The notes under the pieces were generated by a model. The model saw only the letters and a program-made list of their open reading frames with translations, searched no databases and had not been told where the DNA came from. This document shows positions 24,553-31,793 of a stretch of DNA of 64,000 bases, one piece after another (position 1 is the first letter of the stretch; every line of letters begins with the position of its first letter). The DNA comes from Rhodococcus phenolicus. GTDB taxonomy: Bacteria > Actinomycetota > Actinomycetes > Mycobacteriales > Mycobacteriaceae. The stretch is taken from contig NZ_LRRH01000051.1 in the NCBI RefSeq assembly GCF_001646785.1, positions 45,444 through 109,443 of the forward strand. Reading direction: 5' to 3'. The position numbers and the translations under genes are program-made.

Positions 24553-26133
24553 TCAGGCATGGCCGGTGTCCCGCCGTCCGGGGGTGCGGCGCGAGGCGAC
24601 GAACTCGCCCAGCCCGGCCCGCTGGATCTTGCCCATCGCGTTGACCGGCAGGGCATCGACGCGGGACCAGAGCTCCGGGACCTTGTACGACGCGAGTTCG
24701 CGTCGGCACAGTGCGGAGATATCGACGAAATCCGGTTCGAGGCAGTGGCTTTCGATCACGGCCGCGACACGTTGGCCGAGCCGGTCGTCCGGGACCGGGT
24801 ACACGGCGGCCTTCACGACGTCCGGATGGCCGGCCAGCACACGTTCGACCTCGAGCGGGTATACGTTGGCGCCGCCCCGGATGATCACGAGCTTCTTGCG
24901 ATCGAGGACGGTGAGCCGGCCGTCGCCGTCGACTGTTCCGATGTCCCCGGTGGGGATCGGCCCCGGTGCCGGCGGCCGGATACGCCCGTCCTCCCAGTAG
25001 CCGAGCATCGGAGTCCAGGAGTTCGCCCACGGGCCCTCGCCGGCGCCGGCGAGTTTCAGTTCGCCGAGCTCACCGGCGGCGAGCCGACGGCCCTCGTCGT
25101 CGTACGCGGCGACGTCGTACTGCGGCAGAACCCGCCCGCTGGCTCCGGGATACCATTCGTCGCCGACCGGGTCGATGGACACGACCGTGGGCGCCTCGGT
25201 CAGTCCGTAGGTCACGCGCGGGACCAGCCCGTGCGTGTCGGCGAAGGCGCGGCGCAGCGCGTCGGGGGTGTCGCTGCCGCCGCTCCACACCTCGCGCAGG
25301 GTCCCGAGGGCGATGTCCGGGCGGTGGGCCAGGTCGAACAGCTGTGCCGGAGCGCCGTTCCACACGGTGACGCTGCGGGTGGTGATCCACTCCGCGACAC
25401 CGTCGAGGTCGCGGCGGTCCATCACGACCGAGCAGCCGCCCGCCTGCGCGGTGAGCAGGGTCGAGAGCACCATGAGATTGAGGATCGTCAGGGGGAAGCT
25501 GTCGCCTTTGCGCAGATCCGGTCCCCAGCCTCGGGTCGCGACGAGTGTCGCGCCGGGCAGCAGCAGATTGCGGTGACTGTGCACCACGGCCTTCGGGCTG
25601 CCTGAGGTTCCGCTGGTGAACGCGATCCCGGCCGGAGACTCGGGGGCCACGGCGACCGGGGGAGCGTCGCCGGCGCGGGTCAGCAGCTCCGCCCAGCGGT
25701 CCGGGCGCACGGACTCGGCGGTGTCCAGCGTGCACCGGTCCCCGGCCAGGACCACCGCCGGGGCGCACAGGTCGAACAGGTTCCGTTGCTCGCCCTCGGC
25801 GAGCGCTTCGCCGATCCCCGCCCAGATCGCGCCGATGCGCATTGCGCCGTGGAACGCCGCGACGATATCGAGATCGTTGGGCAGGCACGCGGCCACCCGG
25901 TCGCCGGGGCGGACTCCGAGTGACCACAGTGCCCCGGCCGCACGGCGCGCCTGTTCGTCGAGTTCCGCGTACGTCCACACGCCTGACGCGGCGTCGATCG
26001 CGGGGGCGTCCGGACGCTCGGCGAGTGCGGCGTCGAGAACGGCACCGATGGGGGCCTGCGGCCCGGTGTGTCTTTTTGGCGGCCCCGACCGCCCAAAAGA
26101 CATACCGGCAGTGGCCGTCGAGTTCGTTTCCAC
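24553..26133 (-). CDS. AMP-forming acyl-CoA ligase (CoA ligase 2)
   Basis: A 526-aa adenylate-forming ligase: A3 FTSGTSGSPKAVVHSH, A5 YGLTEAPTVV, A7 PTGDIGTVDGDGRL, A8 DRKKLVIIRGGANVYP, C-terminal lysine in NAMGKIQR. It is not closely similar to CoA ligase 1, so it probably takes a different acid. The start is uncertain: GTG at 26133 lies 18 bp from the operator-like palindrome with no ribosome-binding site, ATG at 26103 likewise. Leaderless translation is possible. A long inverted repeat (26063-26108) occupies codons about 9-24, and the peptide it encodes (SFGRSGPPKRHTGP) is low-complexity and not part of the enzyme fold, which begins around residue 28. Confidence 0.88.
   Translation of the reverse strand: METNSTATAGMSFGRSGPPKRHTGPQAPIGAVLDAALAERPDAPAIDAASGVWTYAELDEQARRAAGALWSLGVRPGDRVAACLPNDLDIVAAFHGAMRIGAIWAGIGEALAEGEQRNLFDLCAPAVVLAGDRCTLDTAESVRPDRWAELLTRAGDAPPVAVAPESPAGIAFTSGTSGSPKAVVHSHRNLLLPGATLVATRGWGPDLRKGDSFPLTILNLMVLSTLLTAQAGGCSVVMDRRDLDGVAEWITTRSVTVWNGAPAQLFDLAHRPDIALGTLREVWSGGSDTPDALRRAFADTHGLVPRVTYGLTEAPTVVSIDPVGDEWYPGASGRVLPQYDVAAYDDEGRRLAAGELGELKLAGAGEGPWANSWTPMLGYWEDGRIRPPAPGPIPTGDIGTVDGDGRLTVLDRKKLVIIRGGANVYPLEVERVLAGHPDVVKAAVYPVPDDRLGQRVAAVIESHCLEPDFVDISALCRRELASYKVPELWSRVDALPVNAMGKIQRAGLGEFVASRRTPGRRDTGHA
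26063..26108. repeat. 46-bp imperfect inverted repeat inside the 5' end of CoA ligase 2
   Basis: Two 20-bp arms (26063-26082 and 26089-26108) matching at 18 of 20 positions around a 6-nt loop CCCCGA. The arms contain T5 and A4 runs, unusual in this GC-rich coding sequence. It could be an RNA hairpin controlling early translation, an attenuator, or a small REP-like palindromic element that landed in the gene. Only the symmetry is observed. Confidence 0.8.
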
Positions 26134-26150
26134 CCCACAGTCATACCACT

Positions 26151-26164
26151 ATCCTTGTAAGGAT
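26151..26164. promoter_or_regulatory. Operator-like site 4 (ATCCTTGTAAGGAT)
   Basis: Palindrome core identical in type to sites 1-3, flanked by CT and TC. It lies between divergent CoA ligase 2 (start 26133 or 26103) and the class III CoA-transferase (26249). The CAAGTATT octamer is not present at the 11-nt offset on either side, so this is a core-only copy. Confidence 0.55.
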
Positions 26165-26248
26165 TCACCTGATAGTGTGGCGCCGTCCCGGGGAGGGATT
26201 CGAAGCGTCGCGTCATCGGTCCGGCAGAGCGCAGTGAGGTTGAGACGA

Positions 26249-27421
26249 ATGGAACACACAGGTCCGCTGTCCGGCGTGCGGGTCGTCGACCTGACCGCCA
26301 TGGTGATGGGCCCGTACTGCACCCAGATCATGGCCGACATGGGCGCTGAGGTGATCAAGATCGAGCCGCCCGCCGGAGACAACACCCGCTACATCTCGGT
26401 CGGCCCGGAACCGGGCATGAGTGGGGTCTTCGTCAACGTCAACCGCGGCAAACGCAGCGTCGTGCTGGATCTGCGCACCGACGGGGACCGGGCGGTCCTG
26501 CGCGAACTCGTCACCGGCGCCGACGTGTTCATCCACTCGATGCGTGCGAAGGCCGTCGCGAAACTCGGCTTCGGCTACGACGACGTCTCCGCGCTGAATC
26601 CGTCGATCGTCTACACCAACTGCTACGGCTACGGCCGCCGCGGACCGGACGCGGACCTCACCGCCTACGACGACACGATCCAGGCCGAATGCGGGCTGCT
26701 CTCCGCCCAGGAGCAACTCACCGGCGAAGCCGGCTACGTCGGCACCATCATCGCCGACAAGGTCGCCGGCCTCACGGCGGCGTACTCCACGATGATGGCC
26801 CTGTTCCACCGCGAACGCACCGGCGAGGGGCAGGAGGTCGAAGTCGCCATGTTCGAGACGATGGCGTCGTTCATGCTCGTCGAACACGCCAACGGCGCGA
26901 TGTTCGACCCGGCGGCGGGCCCGGCGGGCTACCCCCGCGCCGTCGCCCCCAACCGCAGGCCGTACCGGACGAAGGACGGCCGGATCTCGGCACTGGTGTA
27001 CAACGACAAGCAGTGGACGGCATTCGTCGACGCCGTGAAACCGGCATGGGCCGGAGAGCATTACGCGACCCTCGAGCAACGCGCCCGCTCCATCGACACC
27101 GTGTATGCGCATCTCGGTGCGACGTTCCTCGAACGGACCACGGGGGAGTGGCTCGATCTGCTGCGCGCCCTCGACATTCCCGCCGCCCCGGTACGCAGCC
27201 TGGAGGAACTGTTCGACAACGACCACCTCGACGGCGTCGGCTTCTTCCAGGACGTCGACACGGAGTACGGCACCGTGCGATTCCCGGGGCCGCCGACGTG
27301 GCTGTCGCGCACCCCCGGGCGCGTCGCCGGTGCCGCCCCCCGGCTCGGCGAGCACACCAGGGAGGTGCTCGACGAACTTCACGCCGCGGCCGGTGCGCGA
27401 GTGAACGGGACGGACGCATGA
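26249..27421 (+). CDS. Class III CoA-transferase (CaiB/BaiF/formyl-CoA transferase family)
   Basis: A 390-aa family III CoA-transferase. N-terminal GVRVVDLTAMVMGPYCTQIMADMGAEVIKIEPP is diagnostic; the catalytic Asp lies in TIIADKVAGLTAAY (about residue 170). C-terminal FLERTTGEWLDLLRALDIPAAPV is the usual end domain. The family moves CoA between carboxylates without ATP. ATG at 26249 with a GAGG-like site. It overlaps the next CoA-transferase gene by 4 bp. Having a class III and a class I transferase in one operon is uncommon and suggests recycling of CoA from a pathway end-product to the incoming acid. Confidence 0.92.
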   Translation: MEHTGPLSGVRVVDLTAMVMGPYCTQIMADMGAEVIKIEPPAGDNTRYISVGPEPGMSGVFVNVNRGKRSVVLDLRTDGDRAVLRELVTGADVFIHSMRAKAVAKLGFGYDDVSALNPSIVYTNCYGYGRRGPDADLTAYDDTIQAECGLLSAQEQLTGEAGYVGTIIADKVAGLTAAYSTMMALFHRERTGEGQEVEVAMFETMASFMLVEHANGAMFDPAAGPAGYPRAVAPNRRPYRTKDGRISALVYNDKQWTAFVDAVKPAWAGEHYATLEQRARSIDTVYAHLGATFLERTTGEWLDLLRALDIPAAPVRSLEELFDNDHLDGVGFFQDVDTEYGTVRFPGPPTWLSRTPGRVAGAAPRLGEHTREVLDELHAAAGARVNGTDA

Positions 27422-28704
27422 GCGGGCTGAGCGCGAATCTCGGAACACGCACGGACACTATCGATCTCACCGATTACCTGCGGTCCGGCGACCACATCGT
27501 CATCGGGCAGGCCTGCGGTGAGCCCACCACCCTGATCGAAGCGCTGATCGAGCAGGGCCCGGGCATCGGGGGTGTGAAGGTGTTCGTCGCGACGAGCTTT
27601 TCGGGGATCTTCGCGCCGGGCCTGACCGGCAGTTTCGCGATGTCGAGCATGGGCGCGATCGGCGCGTTGCGGGCGCTGACCAGGGTCCACGAACTCGACG
27701 TGATTCCGTGTCATGTCGGTCAGGTCGGCGCGATGATCGAGGCGGGCGTCATCCGCTGCGACGCGGCCTTCGTTCAGGTCGCCCCGGCCGACGAGGAAGG
27801 CCGCCACAGCTTCGGGCTCGTCAGCGATTACGTGCAGGCCGCCGTCGCGACCGCTCGCGTCGTGCTCGCCGAGGTCAACGACCGGGTGCCGGTCACCTTC
27901 GGTGAAACTCTCCCTGCATCGGAAATAGATCGTGCGGTGCATGTTTCACGTCCTCTGGTCGAGGTTCCGCCGGCGCCGATCGGGGCGGTCGACGCGGCCA
28001 TCGCGCAACACGCCGCCGCCTACATCGAGGACGGATCGGTCATCCAGACCGGAATCGGAGCCGTACCCGATGCGATCCTGCGGCTCCTGCACGACCGGGT
28101 CGATCTCGGCGTGCATTCCGGAATGATCGGCGACGGTCTCGTCGAGCTGATCGAGTCCGGTGCAATCACCAACGCGCGCAAGAGAATCGACCCTGGCGTC
28201 TCGATCACGGGGGCGCTGATCGGAACGGCGCGGCTGTACGGGTTCGCCCATCGCAACCCGCAGATCCGCATGTGCACCACCGCGTACACCCACGACGCGG
28301 GGGTTCTCGCGCAACTCGACAAGCTCGTCACGATCAACTCGGCGATGGAGGTCGACCTGACCGGGCAGGTCAATGCCGAACAGAGCGGCCCTGCCTACCT
28401 CGGCGGCACCGGCGGCCAGGTCGATTTTGTGCGTGCCGGTGCACGCTCGGCCGGCGGCCACGCGATCATGGCACTGCCCGCGACCGCGAAAGGCGGCACC
28501 GTCAGCCGGATCACCGCGGCACTGTCCGGTCCGGTCACGACCGCGCGCTCCGACGTCGACGTCGTCGTCACCGAATTCGGTGCGGCCGAGCTTCGGGGAC
28601 GCACGCTGCGGGAACGTGCCCGCCGTCTCATCGCGATCGCCCATCCGGACTTCCGCGAGGAACTCGAGCGGCAGGCCCACACCATCGAGCAGCGAGGTTT
28701 CTGA
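27418..28704 (+). CDS. Class I CoA-transferase (acetyl-CoA hydrolase/4-hydroxybutyrate CoA-transferase family)
   Basis: A 428-aa single-chain family I CoA-transferase. Features: IGQACGEPTTLIEALIEQ near residue 34 and, in the C-terminal half, INSAMEVDLTGQVNAE, where the Glu of AMEVDL is at the site that forms the glutamyl-CoA intermediate in 4-hydroxybutyrate CoA-transferases; YLGGTGGQVDFVRAGARSAGG follows. Probably uses acetyl- or another acyl-CoA as donor. Joined by ATGA overlap to the class III gene and directly abutted by the crotonase gene. Cytoplasmic. Confidence 0.9.
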   Translation: MSGLSANLGTRTDTIDLTDYLRSGDHIVIGQACGEPTTLIEALIEQGPGIGGVKVFVATSFSGIFAPGLTGSFAMSSMGAIGALRALTRVHELDVIPCHVGQVGAMIEAGVIRCDAAFVQVAPADEEGRHSFGLVSDYVQAAVATARVVLAEVNDRVPVTFGETLPASEIDRAVHVSRPLVEVPPAPIGAVDAAIAQHAAAYIEDGSVIQTGIGAVPDAILRLLHDRVDLGVHSGMIGDGLVELIESGAITNARKRIDPGVSITGALIGTARLYGFAHRNPQIRMCTTAYTHDAGVLAQLDKLVTINSAMEVDLTGQVNAEQSGPAYLGGTGGQVDFVRAGARSAGGHAIMALPATAKGGTVSRITAALSGPVTTARSDVDVVVTEFGAAELRGRTLRERARRLIAIAHPDFREELERQAHTIEQRGF

Positions 28705-29472
28705 GTGAACGAGCCCGTACTCTTCGAGGCCCGCGACGACGGCATCGCAGTGATCACGCTGAACCGGCCGGAGACCCGCAACTGCCTGACCGCGGAGATC
28801 CGCAAGGGCCTCTACGCCGCGTGGGAACGGTTCGAGCAGGATCCGGACCTGCGCGTGGCGATCCTCACCGGCATGGGGGAGAAGGCGTTCTGCGCGGGGG
28901 GTGACCTGAAGGAGATGGTCGAGACCGGCATGCGGGTGCCGCCGCGCGATCTGATTCCGGTCCCGTACGACACGGTCGAGCTGTCCAAACCGACGATCGC
29001 CGCGGTCAACGGTGCCGCGTTCGCCGGGGGCTGGTTGATCGCCCAGGCCTGCGATCTGTGCGTGGCGAGCACGACCGCGACGTTCGCGATCACCGAGGTG
29101 AAGGTGGGGCGCAGTTCGCCGTGGGCGTCGCCGCTGATCCACATGATCCCGCAGCGGATCATGATGGAGATCCTGCTCACCGGCAAACCGGTCACCGCGC
29201 AGCGGGCGTACGAAATCGGACTGGTCAACCGGCTCGCCGAACCGGCCGCTCTGCTCGAGACGGCACTGGAGCTGGCGGGGGAGATCCTCGCCGGCGCGCC
29301 GCTGTCGGTTCGTGCCGCCCGCGAAACCGTGATGATCTCCACGGAGATGGGGAGGTCGGCGGCGTTGCGGGCGGCTCGGCACGCGTCGGAATTCTGCTAC
29401 AACAGCGACGACGCGCAGGAGGGGCCGCGGGCGTTCGGCGAGAAGCGGAGCCCACAGTGGCGGGGCCACTAG
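28705..29472 (+). CDS. Enoyl-CoA hydratase/isomerase family protein, one catalytic Glu retained
   Basis: A 255-aa crotonase. Oxyanion-hole segments KAFCAGGDLKEM (60-71) and NGAAFAGGWLIAQACD (102-117) are intact. The first hydratase glutamate is replaced by L111, while the second is kept as E131 in AITEVKVG. A single glutamate at the second position is typical of many isomerases and some hydratase-like members, so the exact reaction is open. GTG start immediately after the upstream TGA (no gap). Last gene of the three-gene operon; its last codons fall in a 23-bp repeat. Confidence 0.87.
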   Translation: MNEPVLFEARDDGIAVITLNRPETRNCLTAEIRKGLYAAWERFEQDPDLRVAILTGMGEKAFCAGGDLKEMVETGMRVPPRDLIPVPYDTVELSKPTIAAVNGAAFAGGWLIAQACDLCVASTTATFAITEVKVGRSSPWASPLIHMIPQRIMMEILLTGKPVTAQRAYEIGLVNRLAEPAALLETALELAGEILAGAPLSVRAARETVMISTEMGRSAALRAARHASEFCYNSDDAQEGPRAFGEKRSPQWRGH

Positions 29473-29513
29473 AGGGCGGCGTGGCGGGGCACTGAAGGGC
29501 GGCGTGGCGGGGC
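29458..29513. repeat. 23-bp periodic repeat across the crotonase stop codon
   Basis: AGGGCGGCGTGGCGGGGC occurs at 29473-29490 and 29496-29513, and its second half GTGGCGGGGC also at 29458-29467, all in step with a 23-bp period. The first partial copy lies in the coding tail (PQWRGH), the others in the 3' non-coding region. The rest of the gap to 29674 shows no gene. Confidence 0.8.
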
Positions 29514-29674
29514 CGGTGACGAGACGGTTGTTCGCCTTCTGATTCGGAGGATGCCCGAGCCGGGTACACACAGGCCGACAGCACGACTCCGGCTTCGGTT
29601 CCGTCCCGGGCCGGTGGTGGACGTGACAGCCTGAATGCACCGGCCGGGAACCGTGGCCGGGGCAGGAGCCGACG

Positions 29675-30808
29675 ATGACCTCATCCCCAGCCCGCACCGC
29701 CGGTCCCGTCGGCGAAGGTTCCGTTCCGACCGTCGGGGTGGAGGAAGAGTTCGTGCTCGCCGATCCCGGTACCGGGGCTCCGTGGCTCGACAATGTCGCC
29801 GTCGCCGCGGCCGGGCACGAATTCGGCGTGGACCTGCAGTTGGAACTGTCCCGGTGCCAGATCGAAACCGCCACCCCGGTCTGCACGAACATCGCGGAGT
29901 TGCGGACGCAACTGCGGCGGGCGAGGACCGGTGCCGCCGCGGCGGCCGCGTGCTCGGGTGCGGTGCTGCTGGCGACGGCGGTACCACCGCTGGGCCCGCC
30001 GCCGCGCCTGATCACGGACCAGGCCCGATATCGCAACCTCGTCGAGAACTTCGGTCTGCTCGGCGAGCAGGTCATCTGCGGCTGTCACGTCCATGTCGCC
30101 ATACCCGACCGGGACGCCGGGGTGCGGGTCAGCAATCATCTGCGGCCGTGGTTGCCTGCGTTGCTGGCGTTGACGGCGAACTCGCCCATCGCCGACGGAC
30201 GCGATACCGGATACGCGAGCTGGCGTCACGTGCTGTGGACTCGGTGGCCCAACGCCGGTCCGCCACCGCGTTTCGAGTCCGCGCAGCATTACGACGCCGT
30301 GGTCGCGACGATGCTCGAGCATCGGGTCATCCTCGATACGGCGATGCTCTACTGGGATGTGCGGTTGTCGGCGCATCTGCCCACCATCGAGGTCCGCATC
30401 GCGGATACCCAGGCCACCGTGGACGAGGCGGTCCTGCTCGCCACCTTGGTGCGTGGCCTGGTCATCACCGCTCTCGATCCGACGCGGCAGGGACAGGGTG
30501 TTTCCGACGTGGAACCGGAGGTTCTGCGGGCTGCGTACTGGCGAGCCGCCCGCGACGGTCTCACCGGGCACGGAATCGACACCGAGTCCGGTCGTCTCGT
30601 GCCGGCCGCACACCCGATCACGCGGCTTCTCGAACATGTGCGTCCCGCCCTCGAACGCACCGGCGACTACCGGTCCGCCCGGGAGGCCGTGGACCGGATG
30701 CTGAGGGAGGGGAACGGCGCCGCCCGGCAACGCGCGACCTTCGAAGAAGGCACGCCTGCCGACCTCGTCCGGTTCCTGGCCTGCGCCCCTGCGCGGGACA
30801 TCGCGTGA
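29675..30808 (+). CDS. YbdK-type carboxylate-amine ligase (GCS2 family)
   Basis: A 377-aa member of the glutamate-cysteine ligase type 2 family. The signature TVGVEEEFVLADP is at about residues 18-30; QLELSRCQIETATPVC, CGCHVHVAIPD, ANSPIADGRDTGYASWR and IEVRIADTQ supply the conserved metal and ATP-binding residues. E. coli YbdK has weak glutamate-cysteine ligase activity. As this lineage makes mycothiol rather than glutathione, true glutathione synthesis is unlikely; an amide-forming role on another small molecule is more probable. Monocistronic, convergent with the iminopeptidase gene (19-bp gap). Confidence 0.88.
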   Translation: MTSSPARTAGPVGEGSVPTVGVEEEFVLADPGTGAPWLDNVAVAAAGHEFGVDLQLELSRCQIETATPVCTNIAELRTQLRRARTGAAAAAACSGAVLLATAVPPLGPPPRLITDQARYRNLVENFGLLGEQVICGCHVHVAIPDRDAGVRVSNHLRPWLPALLALTANSPIADGRDTGYASWRHVLWTRWPNAGPPPRFESAQHYDAVVATMLEHRVILDTAMLYWDVRLSAHLPTIEVRIADTQATVDEAVLLATLVRGLVITALDPTRQGQGVSDVEPEVLRAAYWRAARDGLTGHGIDTESGRLVPAAHPITRLLEHVRPALERTGDYRSAREAVDRMLREGNGAARQRATFEEGTPADLVRFLACAPARDIA

Positions 30809-30827
30809 TCCCGGGGCACCCGCGGTT

Positions 30828-31793
30828 TCACCGCGTGGACGAAACCCGCGAGCGCAGCGAGTCGATCGCGTCGACGAACACCGCGGTGAAGCTGCCGCCA
30901 CCGTGCCCGGCATCGTCGACGACGACGAGACGGCTCCCGGTCCAGCGGCGGGACAGGTCCCACGCGGTGTCGAGCGGTCCGGAGACGTCGTATCGCCCGT
31001 GCACGAGAACCCCGGGAATGCCGTCGAGCCGTTCCATTCCGTCGAGCAGTTGATTCTCCGCGAGGAAGCAGTCGTGGGCCCAGTAGTGGGTGACCATCCG
31101 GGCGAACATCATCCGGAAGGCGGGGTCCTGGTATCTCGGGAGCGGTTTCCACCCGGGGACGAGGGAGACGTGGGTGTCCTCCCACTCGCACCAGCGCCGT
31201 GCCGCCTCCTCGCGACGGGCGGCGTCGGGATCGGCGAGCAGGCGTGCATAGGCGGCCGCGAGGTTTCCGTCCCGCTCGTTCTCCGGCACCGGTTCGACGA
31301 ATCGTTCCCATTCGCGGGGAAAGACGCGGCGCATGTCGCGGGTGATCCAGTCGATCTCCTTGCGGCTGCCCGAGGTGATCGCGCCGAGCGCCATGCCGAT
31401 CACCCGCTCGGGATGCGCTTGCGCGTACGCCAATCCGAGTGTGACGCCCCACGACAACCCGGTCACGATCCACTGCTCGATTCCGAGATGCACGCGAAGG
31501 CGCTCGATGTCGGCGATCGAGTGGACGGTCGTGTTCGTCGACAGGTCGATGCCCGGATCGTCGACGCGGGGTGTGCTGCGTCCGCACCCTCGTTGATCGA
31601 ACAGCACGGCGCGGAAGGCGTCCGGATCGAAGTATCGGCGCATTCCGGGTGTACAGCCGGATCCGGGTCCTCCGTGGAGATGGATCACCGGTACTCCGGT
31701 CGGGCTGCCGACGGTCTCCCAGTACAGGGAGTTCCCGTCGGAGACGTCGAGGTGTCCGGAGTCGTGAGGTTCGACGGCGGGGAACAGGTCCAT
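30828..31793 (-). CDS. pip: Proline iminopeptidase (alpha/beta hydrolase)
   Basis: A 321-aa cytoplasmic peptidase that removes N-terminal proline. Family features: YDSGHLDV-like N-terminus (EPHDSGHLDVSDGNSLYWE), HGGPGSGCTPGMRRYFDP with the oxyanion hole, DQRGCGRSTP, nucleophile elbow GLSWGVTLGLAYAQAHP (usually GGSWG), the cap segment WCEWED, Asp in HGRYDVSGPL and His in DAGHGGGS. The ATG at 31793 gives the full family N-terminus, which means the gene begins 109 bp inside the 3' end of the upstream MFS gene. Confidence 0.92.
   Translation of the reverse strand: MDLFPAVEPHDSGHLDVSDGNSLYWETVGSPTGVPVIHLHGGPGSGCTPGMRRYFDPDAFRAVLFDQRGCGRSTPRVDDPGIDLSTNTTVHSIADIERLRVHLGIEQWIVTGLSWGVTLGLAYAQAHPERVIGMALGAITSGSRKEIDWITRDMRRVFPREWERFVEPVPENERDGNLAAAYARLLADPDAARREEAARRWCEWEDTHVSLVPGWKPLPRYQDPAFRMMFARMVTHYWAHDCFLAENQLLDGMERLDGIPGVLVHGRYDVSGPLDTAWDLSRRWTGSRLVVVDDAGHGGGSFTAVFVDAIDSLRSRVSSTR

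Noticed and set aside
29675..30808. Glutathione biosynthesis (true glutamate-cysteine ligase)
   Set aside because: The family assignment fits YbdK/GCS2, but no partner gene is present and the window encodes mycothione reductase, so a glutathione role was not claimed.
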